Source: Nitrosomonadaceae bacterium (GTDB taxonomy: Bacteria > Pseudomonadota > Gammaproteobacteria > Burkholderiales > Nitrosomonadaceae). Taken from it: 64,000 nt of DNA. Within the stretch, counting starts at the first letter, position 1. Every line of letters starts with the position of its first letter. The stretch spans positions 81,221 through 145,220 of the forward strand of contig BJGV01000002.1 of assembly GCA_014190895.1 (NCBI GenBank). The letters are read 5' to 3'. Made by a program: the position numbers and the translations under genes. Of this stretch, positions 50,659 through 59,798 are shown in pieces. The notes below the pieces were generated by a model. The model had not been told where the DNA came from. It was given only the letters and a program-made list of their open reading frames with translations, and did no database searches.

Positions 50659-52713
50659 TCACCAAACTAAGAAGGTTGTTGGGCCGATCCCCTCGATACA
50701 CAACGGCCCATCCTGAGCTTTTACTTGATAGGGCTCGCCATCAAGGATATAGGGTTCATCCAGCAAGAGTTCTATCTTGTTAACATTGAAACTTAGGTAA
50801 CCAAGTTCTTTTGCGTCGATACTCTTAGGCCTGAAAATTATTTTTAATGCCACGCGGAGTAATTTTTTTGCTTCTCCTGTGGTAAATGTAACATGAAGGG
50901 GGTGTTTTTCTTTCCCCCAGTAAGGGCGCATACCAAATAACAAACGGTCAAGCGAGCTAACAAATAACAGCTGAGAGGTATCGCTCTCAAATTTCTTCTC
51001 TTCTAAAGATATGAAAATTTTTTTCTTTAAGGTTTTAGTAAAATAATGATTGTAAATAGTATCAAAAAAATAGAATAGTGTGGAGATAGCAGAATATATT
51101 TCCCCATTGAGTTTAATATTTTTTATCCGACCTCTAGAAAAAATTACGATGCGAGCAATAAGACCTACGCTAAAAAACATCCCACACTTCTGAGCTTGAC
51201 CCGCTTGTTTAATGCACAATAGATGGCGTTCTGTGAATAGGGGTGATGTTTTATTTAGTAAGACTCTACTTAAATCAAGTAAAGATTTTTTTATATCTTG
51301 ATGACTAGCTATATCTGATGCTGTCATATTAGTTGTACCGCTAGAAACTATTGATAGAATGGGCCATTCTGTCAATGGACACGACTTTAATAAGCAAGTT
51401 AGAGATGCCTGCGTAGTCCCATCTCCACCAACAATAATTAATACATCTATCTTAGAACACAAGAGAGTATTTATTGATGTTTCAAACTCCGACGAGTCTT
51501 TCGCATCTTGGATAATTAGACCTGGAATTGTTTTACAAAAATTTACAAAAATAGCATTTTGATTTTTATAAGAACCACTTAGGGGGTTGTAAACCAGCCC
51601 AACTATAGCCGTTCCCATGCGTAATTTATTTACTTTTAACTCTTGATTTATATTGTATTTTCCCCTATTTGCATTCAATGCATGTGTTGATGCTTCTCTC
51701 CAGATATTTTGCAATGCATCTGACAGGCCATCACGCTTAGTTATAGAAGATAGTAAACTGTCACCTAGACCATTGACTAAACGGCGCTGCGCCTCAGCAA
51801 GGTTATGATAAGGCAGATTCATAAAAAGATGATGAGTGGCGTGATAACGTAAACCTACTGGGGCCCATAATTCAGAAATTAGTGAGTTATTATTTATGTC
51901 GACGGAGTCTAGGTACTGTTCGATAAAATTCATTTTTTGCCCATTAGGATTTCGGTAAGCATGTGCAGACAGCGTACGTAGAGCGTTTAAAAAAACGATA
52001 ATCATTCCGATCGCATACCAGAGGATTAATATTTTATAGTCTAGAATATTTAACATGATACAAATCAGAACCGTTGCAGAAAAAATGAAAGCAGAAAACT
52101 CTTGTATTTGCCAGTTTTTATCATGACGAATAGAATCTTTTTGACGCTTATAATTAGGATTAATAATAAGTGCAGATAACCGTTCCCAGAGAATTTTACG
52201 TAGTGATGGAATTAGATAAGATAGCGGCACAAGAAATAAGAAGCGAATAATAAAAATAGCCGGAAGAATAAATGAAAGTAACAAATAGAGAATCATCTCT
52301 ATTGGTTTTTTATGCGCAAAGGGAAGATACTCACCGTCTTGATCGGTGCCATAGACATCTAGTTTATGATGATTGTTATGCGTACCATCATAAGTAAAGG
52401 ATGGTATTAACAGTGGTATGCCGCATGTGAGATTCCATACTAAACGAAATAACTTAAACGTATTTTTTTTAAAATGAGTTAGTTCATGGATGAAAGTTGC
52501 CGCACGATATAGGGAGAGTGTTGAAACAATATAAATAAAAAATTGAAAAACAAAAGATTCTGATTCATTTAGAGCTACAAAAAAAGTAACCCAACCTAGC
52601 GAAATATGGAAAATAAAATCTAGCCAATAAATCCACGGAATTGGTGTCATTAAATCGCGGACAAGTTCATGCGCTTTGCGCAATGTAAGTTGTTGATTGT
52701 TAGGTATATTCAT
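50659..52713 (-). CDS. Fusion: membrane fatty-acid desaturase + diacylglycerol/sphingosine-kinase-like domain
   Basis: The single 684-residue frame joins two enzymes. Residues 1-340 form a membrane desaturase with three histidine boxes: HELTH (76-80), HNNHH (112-116) and HATHH (291-295), and several membrane helices. From about 365 the protein becomes a soluble DGK/sphingosine-kinase catalytic domain: VGLVYNPLSGSYKNQ, then IIVGGDGTTQASL (GGDGT at 429-433) and SSGTTNMTAS (457-466, variant of the usual GTGNDFA). It ends with ILDGEPYQVK. The fusion implies the same lipid is desaturated and phosphorylated. No frameshift is evident. Confidence 0.85.
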   Translation of the reverse strand: MNIPNNQQLTLRKAHELVRDLMTPIPWIYWLDFIFHISLGWVTFFVALNESESFVFQFFIYIVSTLSLYRAATFIHELTHFKKNTFKLFRLVWNLTCGIPLLIPSFTYDGTHNNHHKLDVYGTDQDGEYLPFAHKKPIEMILYLLLSFILPAIFIIRFLFLVPLSYLIPSLRKILWERLSALIINPNYKRQKDSIRHDKNWQIQEFSAFIFSATVLICIMLNILDYKILILWYAIGMIIVFLNALRTLSAHAYRNPNGQKMNFIEQYLDSVDINNNSLISELWAPVGLRYHATHHLFMNLPYHNLAEAQRRLVNGLGDSLLSSITKRDGLSDALQNIWREASTHALNANRGKYNINQELKVNKLRMGTAIVGLVYNPLSGSYKNQNAIFVNFCKTIPGLIIQDAKDSSEFETSINTLLCSKIDVLIIVGGDGTTQASLTCLLKSCPLTEWPILSIVSSGTTNMTASDIASHQDIKKSLLDLSRVLLNKTSPLFTERHLLCIKQAGQAQKCGMFFSVGLIARIVIFSRGRIKNIKLNGEIYSAISTLFYFFDTIYNHYFTKTLKKKIFISLEEKKFESDTSQLLFVSSLDRLLFGMRPYWGKEKHPLHVTFTTGEAKKLLRVALKIIFRPKSIDAKELGYLSFNVNKIELLLDEPYILDGEPYQVKAQDGPLCIEGIGPTTFLVW

Positions 52714-52941
52714 CAGTTTTTATTTTATATTGTAGTTAGATACGAGTAATCAACTTCTAAGACCTCAGTATTTACGTAATCATTATTATGCGCATGAATA
52801 TAAGATAAGAGCCATCTGATAGAAATCATATCTTGGAGCGAATTTCCTTTAAACAAATGAAGCTTATGTAGAATTAAACGATATACTTTTAAGAATTAAA
52901 ATTATTTGCATGTTATCTCGTGTAGAAATTCTAGACATGTA

Positions 52942-54621
52942 TTAGAGTGGACGCAACTTACCTTCCGATAAAACCAATTTGTTGTTGGCCGCATTGATTA
53001 GTACTGGCTGATGAGAAGCAACGATGATCGTAAGATTCTGTGCAAGCCCCACTAAGGTCTTGCAAATAATTTGTTCGCTCTCTGAATCCAGGGCGCTAGT
53101 TGGCTCATCTAGTAGTAGAAGCAAGGGCCGGTTGGATAGCGCCCTGGCAATGAGTATTCGCTGACGTTGCCCCCCTGAAAAAAGGCCACCACGCTCCCCA
53201 ACAAGGGTTTCCATACCCGCTGGGAGTGCGCTAACAAACTCCCATGCACCCGCTTGACGCAATGCATATTCTGCATCGATACGAGTCAGATGAGGCGCTC
53301 CGATGAGGACGTTGTTGAGAATTGTGTCATGAAGTAAAGTGGTTTCTTGGGAAACGTAACCTATCAGACCCCGCCATTTATGTAAACTTAGTTCACTTAG
53401 AGGTACATCATTAATGTTTAGTTCACCTGATTCTGGTTCAATAAATCCACAAAAGAGATCTAATAGACTACTTTTCCCAACGCCAGAAGCTCCCGAAATA
53501 ACGGTAAATGATTTCACGGGAAAATCAAAATTTAGGTCTTGAAATATTTTTTTAGTGCCATAACTAAAGTGTATGTTATGCAAGCTAATTTTATCTATTG
53601 TTATTAGATGTTTTGTGCCTGTATTTTTTTCAACTGCAATCTTCGCTGTTTCAATTGCTTTACGTAGAGACCAATAAGCACTTTCTTGAGTTATAAGACC
53701 TTGATACCGACGTTGAATTTTATTGAGTAAGGTTAAAATACGAATCAATAGAAAAGCTATAACCATTACCGAGGCAAGAGGTAAATGCCATATGATCAAA
53801 GCGAGATACAGACCAGTTGCCATTAGGCCGGCAAGCATGGGTTCTTGTAAGGCCATCAGGGCCTCCCGACTTATCACTTCACGTCTAGTAGCTCTCTCCA
53901 ATCCTTTAGTTTGATCACTTAAGATAGAACTAGCTATATTCTCACGTGCCATTGCTTTTAACGATTTTGCCGAATTAATAATGTCAGAAAGATAGCTCAA
54001 TAGAGAGCGTAGTAATTTTGTCTGAGTTTCTCCTGCGCGACGTGCGGCACGTATCAATTGATTAAGAATTCTCATCACAATCAAACCAATGAGGAATCCG
54101 AAAATGGTTATCTCCCACGAGACAAATGTAGCTACAACAACATAAACCATTACTTGTATTGAAAGAGCAAGCACATTAACGCCATGCTCAAAACCATCGG
54201 CTGCGCGATAGGCTTCCGTAGTAATAGAGTTAGAGAGTGAACCTATAGGCTGATGCAGATAGTATTGCCAGCGACTAGCAAGTATAGCCTGAAGCAACTC
54301 TAGACGTAGTTGACTCGTAAGACGTGCCACAGTATAGCCAACCTGCTTATTAGCTATTAACATGATCACGCTTTTAAAAATTATGCCACCAATAATAATG
54401 AGTAACATTCCGAGAGCTGTTGGTTCAATGCCCAGATCTTTTATTATTTGTAATATCTTCTCTCCGCCACTTGAATTGTTTTCGCCACTCATGGCCATTG
54501 AAAGCAAAGGAAGGGCGGCAGTTAGGCTGATTCCTTCAGCTACGCCCGCTATTAGTAGTGCAATTATTACGTATACGGTACGTTTAGGAGAAAGCTTAAA
54601 ATAGGTAATAAGGATCTTCAT
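52942..54621 (-). CDS. MsbA-like ABC exporter, fused permease and ATPase
   Basis: A half-transporter of 559 residues. The N-terminal part has about six membrane helices (TVYVIIALLIAGVAEGISL and others). The nucleotide-binding domain carries Walker A GASGVGKSSLL, signature LFSGGQRQRILIARAL, Walker B LLLLLDEPTSALD and switch ASHQP. It likely flips a lipid-linked oligosaccharide or modified lipid; the desaturase-kinase and glycosyltransferase neighbours fit this. Not MsbA proper judging by the weak N-terminal match. Confidence 0.85.
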   Translation of the reverse strand: MKILITYFKLSPKRTVYVIIALLIAGVAEGISLTAALPLLSMAMSGENNSSGGEKILQIIKDLGIEPTALGMLLIIIGGIIFKSVIMLIANKQVGYTVARLTSQLRLELLQAILASRWQYYLHQPIGSLSNSITTEAYRAADGFEHGVNVLALSIQVMVYVVVATFVSWEITIFGFLIGLIVMRILNQLIRAARRAGETQTKLLRSLLSYLSDIINSAKSLKAMARENIASSILSDQTKGLERATRREVISREALMALQEPMLAGLMATGLYLALIIWHLPLASVMVIAFLLIRILTLLNKIQRRYQGLITQESAYWSLRKAIETAKIAVEKNTGTKHLITIDKISLHNIHFSYGTKKIFQDLNFDFPVKSFTVISGASGVGKSSLLDLFCGFIEPESGELNINDVPLSELSLHKWRGLIGYVSQETTLLHDTILNNVLIGAPHLTRIDAEYALRQAGAWEFVSALPAGMETLVGERGGLFSGGQRQRILIARALSNRPLLLLLDEPTSALDSESEQIICKTLVGLAQNLTIIVASHQPVLINAANNKLVLSEGKLRPL

Positions 54622-54761
54622 AGGCTACATTTAGAATTTACTGATTATCATATATGAAATTAGCGATCAAATCCTAGCGACACTTTTAAGTACTAATAGT
54701 ATTTGGTGTAGAAAGAATATGCGCAGAGTATGCTCTCATCAACGAAGCGAATATATTCTAT

Positions 54762-57362
54762 CTAGTCTTGTTTCCCCGTGTAACCCCGTGCAACTCGATA
54801 GTACAGGCCACGAATTATCTTGTTGTCTCTTATTATTTCTCGATACTGAACTGGTCCAAGTTGATCAAGCATCTGATCAAGGTCATCACCCTGTCGAGTG
54901 CGCTCGACATGTTCGCGTTTCATGCCCACAAGAATAATTGGCCGAGTTGTAGGCAGCTGTGATGGAAACCAGAAGTCATACATAGCGCCACTATCCCCAA
55001 ACATATTGTGCGAACGAATCTCCATAATATTTTCATTGTGACTATAGAAAGATAGGGCGCTTGCAACTGACCATTTGCTCATACCTACAACGATAGGCTC
55101 TTGTTCAGTCAATTGCCGGATGTCTTTAACTACATGCTGAATTTCATTTGTTGCTTCGCGCCAGAAATAATGTCTCATAAAATCAGGATATGGGATCCCC
55201 GGTACTCCCAATACCGCAAAATGCAGTATGAATGCATACGCAAATGTAAATGTTATGACTGTTGGTTTCCAGGCTGCTCGTAAACGACTTGAGACACTAC
55301 GTAGATCACCGGTTTGAGATATCATCCATGCGATTGTTGGCAGTAATGCAAGCCACACTGGAGCGGTCCAATGAAATTTCGGTGAACCCAATAGACTGAG
55401 TATAAAGAACATTGTTAACGGCACACCGGTAAATACCCATACAAATAGACGTCTTCTTTTAGCGTGTTGATCTTGGTCACAGTCGCCACTTGATAGTAGT
55501 GCTAATAGTGCACCAAATGCACCCACCGGAGTTAACAGTATCAGAATGTACAAAAGAAGTTGGTGTGCAGAGAATTGATTTCCTATGCCACTGGCCCGTT
55601 GCGTTTGGAACAAAAATGAGACCCAGTTATGCTGAATATTCCATATGATGACTGGAGAAAACAGTAATAATGAGAGTGCTACTGCAAAGTATGGATGCGG
55701 ACGACGCAACCAACGTCGTGCTGTTGGGTCTAGGATTACAAATAGTAAACAAGAGATGCCCAAGAGGCCCAGTGTGTATTTAGACAAAATACCTAAACCG
55801 AATGCAATGCCTATGCCTAGCCAAGCTCTGTTGCGATTATTCAGTAGTGCCCGTTCCATATAATATAGCGTAGCAGCCCAAGCTGCGAGTAGAGGAGCGT
55901 CTGGTGTCATTAGAATACCCATAGCGAAACCAAAAGGTAGTACGGCCAAGAGCATTACTGCGCGCATACCAGTTGATTTGTCATACAGGTTTATTGTTAA
56001 TGCGTAGAGATAGCCCATTGTCACTAGACCGCTGACCCATGCCCCAATTCGCACGCCAAACTCATTGTCACCAAAAATCGCGGTACCTAACCAAATTAAC
56101 CATGCAACCATTGGCGGGTGATCAAAAAAACTCCAGTCCATATGCTGGGCATATTTCCAGTAATACGCCTCATCAGGAATTAATTGTGCTTGACCGAGAT
56201 AAATAAGGCGTAGCAGTACAACAAAAGTCACAATCCCAATTGAAGCGATGCGCCAACGCATATGGGGTGAAGGCGCACCCCTCTCGATCGGTGAAACATA
56301 AAAAATAGATCCAAGATAATTAATTCCTCCTGTTAAGACAATTGCCGGGAAGATTGCCAATAAGGCGGGTACTTCCCAAAAACTGATCAACAGAGCCAAT
56401 ACCCCACCCCTCATTAATAACGCAAATATATTAATTGTTAGAAAACGACCAAGTTTATCCCACCCTTTATAATCTGTAGTATGCGATCGGAATGACCATT
56501 CAGAATTAAGTAAGTAATGAACTGTAGTAGCAGCAAGGAAACTGATAATATGCGCTTGTGCAAGGCCAACCTCCTGACTGAAGAGCCATTGAAATAGGAG
56601 CACGTCGATTATCATGTAGCATAGACTGCTTGCTGTGAACCTATTGGTCGCAATAGCAGAGGCATTGTTGTTGGCGGATGTGGTAAGTCGCTGTAGATAA
56701 CCCCACTGATGAGAAAATTGCGACTTTGGACTGTTACATGTTTGATCGAGACAGTGAACCGGTATTTCTGCTACCTTAAGTTTCTCCTGATTGGCTGCTA
56801 ACAATTCGAGTAAAATCTTGCATTCAGGGGTGTGTTCTGGAATATTTTTAATTAGATAACGACGAAATGCAAAAAATCCAGAGGCCACGTCACTGACATC
56901 GCAGACGAGACGCCCAACCCAACTACCAATGTGCGATAACCATTGCCAATACAATGGTTGATTCGTAGTGTTGTTACCTGCTATATAGCGACTACCAATG
57001 GTCAAATCATGATCATTATTTAGAATCGGATTTACCATAGCCATTAATTGATCTGACGAGTGATCCAAGTTCGGGTTCATGACTACAATGACATCGCTGC
57101 GAGCTGCAGCAGCAGCAGCAAGAATTGGTGTGGCCAGATTTGTTTTCTCCGGATTTTCAAAAAGCCGTACATTCGATTGCTTTTGCCAAGTACGTAATTT
57201 ATCTGACATATTATTATGTGAACCATCACCCACAACAATGATCTCAAAGTTATTAAATGGCAGGTCAAGTTTCAGTAAATTAGCTAATAGTGAATCAATG
57301 CGATCAGTTGCATTTAAAGCAGGAATGATTACAGAAAACCGCTCAGTAATTTTTTCTAGCAT
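54762..57362 (-). CDS. Triple fusion: GT2 - GtrA - ArnT/PMT-type glycosyltransferase
   Basis: About 866 residues with three units. First a GT2 (dolichol-phosphate-mannose-synthase-like) domain: RFSVIIPALNATDRIDSL, GSRYIAGN, VASGFFAFRRYL; the usual DAD metal motif reads NPN (bases 57069-57077, VVMNPNLDHSS). Next a GtrA-like four-helix membrane domain (RFTASSLCYMIIDVLLFQWL, VHYLLNSEWSFRS). Last an ArnT/PMT-type GT39 domain (DEAYYWKYAQHMDWSFFDHP, GILMTPDAPLLAAWAA). The loss of DxD suggests the GT2 part is inactive or unusual. Start uncertain: a TTG at 57416 extends 18 codons; the ATG at 57362 was chosen. It may transfer a lipid-linked sugar to an envelope acceptor. Confidence 0.8.
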   Translation of the reverse strand: MLEKITERFSVIIPALNATDRIDSLLANLLKLDLPFNNFEIIVVGDGSHNNMSDKLRTWQKQSNVRLFENPEKTNLATPILAAAAAARSDVIVVMNPNLDHSSDQLMAMVNPILNNDHDLTIGSRYIAGNNTTNQPLYWQWLSHIGSWVGRLVCDVSDVASGFFAFRRYLIKNIPEHTPECKILLELLAANQEKLKVAEIPVHCLDQTCNSPKSQFSHQWGYLQRLTTSANNNASAIATNRFTASSLCYMIIDVLLFQWLFSQEVGLAQAHIISFLAATTVHYLLNSEWSFRSHTTDYKGWDKLGRFLTINIFALLMRGGVLALLISFWEVPALLAIFPAIVLTGGINYLGSIFYVSPIERGAPSPHMRWRIASIGIVTFVVLLRLIYLGQAQLIPDEAYYWKYAQHMDWSFFDHPPMVAWLIWLGTAIFGDNEFGVRIGAWVSGLVTMGYLYALTINLYDKSTGMRAVMLLAVLPFGFAMGILMTPDAPLLAAWAATLYYMERALLNNRNRAWLGIGIAFGLGILSKYTLGLLGISCLLFVILDPTARRWLRRPHPYFAVALSLLLFSPVIIWNIQHNWVSFLFQTQRASGIGNQFSAHQLLLYILILLTPVGAFGALLALLSSGDCDQDQHAKRRRLFVWVFTGVPLTMFFILSLLGSPKFHWTAPVWLALLPTIAWMISQTGDLRSVSSRLRAAWKPTVITFTFAYAFILHFAVLGVPGIPYPDFMRHYFWREATNEIQHVVKDIRQLTEQEPIVVGMSKWSVASALSFYSHNENIMEIRSHNMFGDSGAMYDFWFPSQLPTTRPIILVGMKREHVERTRQGDDLDQMLDQLGPVQYREIIRDNKIIRGLYYRVARGYTGKQD

Positions 57363-57438
57363 GTTGCAAGAAAAAGATGAGTGTGCCGGAGAGAGCAAAT
57401 TGGGGGTATCTGACAATTTAATCGTTTTAATTTAATTA

Positions 57439-58464
57439 TCATACTGAAGGAGTAAATGTATCGGAGAAGAACTCGTTTTCCGGGAGATCGCGTAGATTAA
57501 TAAAATCTCTACGGGCTGCTTTAACCATTACTGAAGAACCACAGGCGTATACCTGATATCCAGCAAGACTCTCAAAATCTTCTAGCACCGCTTGATGCAC
57601 CAGTCCGGATCTTCCCTCCCAGTTATCTGTTGGCAAGGCTTCTGATAATACCGGAATAAAGGTAAAGTTCTTGTGTTCTTCTTGCCATTGTCCTGCTAAT
57701 TTTGCCAAATAAAGGTCGGTTTTAGTGCGAGCCCCCCAGTAAAGGACTATTTGCCGTTGATCATTTTGTGCATTGATCATGTAAAATTTGTGTTCAAGGA
57801 TACTTTTAATTGGTGCAAAACCAGTCCCGCTAGCAACAAATATGATTGGTTTATCCGAATTTTCACGTAAAAAGAAAGTACCAAAAGGTCCTTCAAAGCG
57901 AAGAATATCTTTTTCCTTCATATCCGTGAACGCATGCTCGGTGAATGCACCGCCAGGGTAATTACGCACGTGTAACTGCAAAAACTCATCATTATGCGGT
58001 GCATTGGCTATTGAAAAACTTCGACGTTTTCCATTTTTCATTAGAATATCGATATACTGTCCAGAAAGAAATTGTAATCTTTCGCTGTGAGGAAGTTTGA
58101 GTGAAATAACCATCACATTAGAAGAGACCCGTTCTAATTTATGTACACGACAAGGCATTATCTTGATTTTAATATGCTGAATTGCGCTGATTTCTCTACA
58201 CTCAATTATTATTTCAGATAGCGGTGTAGCACAACAAAACAGGGCCATACCTGCTAGCTTCTCGATTTCTGTTAATGTATCTTTATCGTATCTGCCAAAG
58301 TCTACTGTTCCTTGTATAATTTTTCCCTTGCAGGTACCACACGCACCATTGCGACAACCATAGGAAAGTGGGAAGTCGGCACGTAATGCAGCCTGTAATA
58401 CAGTTTCGTCATTTTCTGCGATGAAAGTGTGGCCACTGGGGTGAATAGTTATTTGGTAAGTCAT
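57439..58464 (-). CDS. 2Fe-2S/FAD/NAD reductase (CDP-6-deoxy-glucoseen-reductase-like)
   Basis: The 341-residue protein has a plant-ferredoxin domain (YGCRNGACGTCKGKII; C37, C42, C45 and a later cysteine in LFCCATP) followed by an FAD-binding barrel (KRRSFSIANAP, GGAFTEHAF) and an NAD domain (IIFVASGTGFAPIKSILEH, YACGSSVMVKAARRDF). It matches the AscD/DdhD-type reductase often annotated as CDP-6-deoxy-delta-3,4-glucoseen reductase in betaproteobacteria, a label that usually just reflects fold. No partner dehydratase lies next to it, so the electron recipient is unknown. Divergent from the SDR gene. Confidence 0.85.
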   Translation of the reverse strand: MTYQITIHPSGHTFIAENDETVLQAALRADFPLSYGCRNGACGTCKGKIIQGTVDFGRYDKDTLTEIEKLAGMALFCCATPLSEIIIECREISAIQHIKIKIMPCRVHKLERVSSNVMVISLKLPHSERLQFLSGQYIDILMKNGKRRSFSIANAPHNDEFLQLHVRNYPGGAFTEHAFTDMKEKDILRFEGPFGTFFLRENSDKPIIFVASGTGFAPIKSILEHKFYMINAQNDQRQIVLYWGARTKTDLYLAKLAGQWQEEHKNFTFIPVLSEALPTDNWEGRSGLVHQAVLEDFESLAGYQVYACGSSVMVKAARRDFINLRDLPENEFFSDTFTPSV

Positions 58465-58519
58465 CAGATCGAAAGAGAGTGAGTAATAGGCATAAGTGAA
58501 AAAGGCGCAATAAATTTTG

Positions 58520-59407
58520 ATGAAACAGACGCTTTTACTTGTTGGGTGCGGTGATATTGCTTTTCGGGCAGCTCCTTTGCTACGGAAGCATTACCGTCTA
58601 TTAGGTCTATGTCGCCGTCCAGAAAATTATGCTAAGTTTCGTTTACATGGGATTGTTCCGCTTTCTGGAGATCTCGATGATCCGAGAAGTCTCGATAGAT
58701 TTTCTGGAATCGCCCATGCAGTGTTGTACCTGGCGCCACCGCCTAATCACGGCGAGCATGACTCACGCACCGCTCATTTTTTAGCAATGTTAACAAAAAC
58801 ACTCAGGACTAATAGAAGAATTTTACCACAACGCGTTATTTACATCAGTACTAGCGGAGTGTACGGTGATTGTGGCGGCGCATTGATAAATGAAACTTGT
58901 CGATCTAATCCAATAACTAAACGCGCATTGCGTCGCATCGATGCAGAAAAAAAAATGCGTCACTGGGGGTTGCGTAATTACGTAAACGTATCAATTCTGC
59001 GTGTACCGGGAATATATGCGGCTGATCGTCTTCCGTTGACGCGCCTGCAGGCGGGCTCTCCAGCAGTTTTATCAGAAGAGGATAGTTATACTAACCACAT
59101 ACATGCTGACGATCTTGCGCATATTGTTTTTTCTGCGTTGCGTTATGCGAAGCCAGGAAGAGTGTATAACGTTTGTGATGATTCTTGTCTAAAAATGGGG
59201 GAGTATTTTGATTTAATTGCCGATCAGTTTAATTTGCCACGTCCTCCACGTGTCAGTCGTAATAAGGCCAGAGAATCCATATCAGCTAGTATGTGGTCAT
59301 TTATGGAAGAATCTCGGCGGCTAATAAATTTCCGTATGAAGCATGAACTGAATGTAAAGTTACGCTATCTAACAGTGGCCGAAGGCATTGTGCAAAAGAA
59401 TAATTGA
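58520..59407 (+). CDS. SDR-family NAD(P)-binding epimerase-like protein (YeeZ-type)
   Basis: A 295-residue Rossmann protein beginning KQTLLLVGCGDIAFRAAPLL with a GxGxxxxR start. It continues with VIYISTSGVYGDCGGALI, SILRVPGIYAADRLP and YTNHIHADDLAHIVFSAL. This is the extended-SDR pattern of YeeZ/ActC-like proteins common in betaproteobacteria, of unknown substrate. I used the ATG at 58520; a TTG three bases before is also possible. It precedes cutA by 61 bases. Confidence 0.8.
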   Translation: MKQTLLLVGCGDIAFRAAPLLRKHYRLLGLCRRPENYAKFRLHGIVPLSGDLDDPRSLDRFSGIAHAVLYLAPPPNHGEHDSRTAHFLAMLTKTLRTNRRILPQRVIYISTSGVYGDCGGALINETCRSNPITKRALRRIDAEKKMRHWGLRNYVNVSILRVPGIYAADRLPLTRLQAGSPAVLSEEDSYTNHIHADDLAHIVFSALRYAKPGRVYNVCDDSCLKMGEYFDLIADQFNLPRPPRVSRNKARESISASMWSFMEESRRLINFRMKHELNVKLRYLTVAEGIVQKNN

Positions 59408-59468
59408 ATTAAAAAGTAAGTAAACTTAACTCACAGAATTAATAGACTAATGGGCATGATCTGCGATA

Positions 59469-59798
59469 ATGGACCCCATACTTATTATTACTAATCTACC
59501 AGACAGAAGTAGTGCTTTAGTGCTGGCAGAGAAACTGATTGACTTACGTTTGTCTGTTTGCGTTAACATATTGGCTACTTGTACCTCTATTTATTACTGG
59601 CAAAATAAGATAGAAACTGCTAAGGAAATCCCTTTATTCATCAAGACTTTGGCACAACACTATACTGAAGTAGAGCAGACAATAAAAGCAATGCACCCTT
59701 ATGAGTTACCTGAAATTATTGCTGTTCCTGTAACAAATTGTTTGCCCAAGTATTTGCAGTGGATGATTGATGAAATAGGAATTTCAGACAGAAAATGA
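59469..59798 (+). CDS. cutA: Divalent-cation tolerance protein CutA
   Basis: A 109-residue trimeric alpha/beta protein. Conserved blocks: LSVCVNILATCTSIYYWQNK, EIPLFIKTLAQHY and MHPYELPEIIAVPVTNCLPKYLQWM. Linked historically to copper tolerance, function uncertain. It overlaps dsbD by four bases, the usual cutA-dsbD-tlpA arrangement. Confidence 0.96.
   Translation: MDPILIITNLPDRSSALVLAEKLIDLRLSVCVNILATCTSIYYWQNKIETAKEIPLFIKTLAQHYTEVEQTIKAMHPYELPEIIAVPVTNCLPKYLQWMIDEIGISDRK

Noticed and set aside
57083..57268. Short frames with alanine/leucine runs opposite or within the GT2 domain
   Set aside because: They arise from the GCA-rich repeat encoding the alanine run of the real glycosyltransferase.
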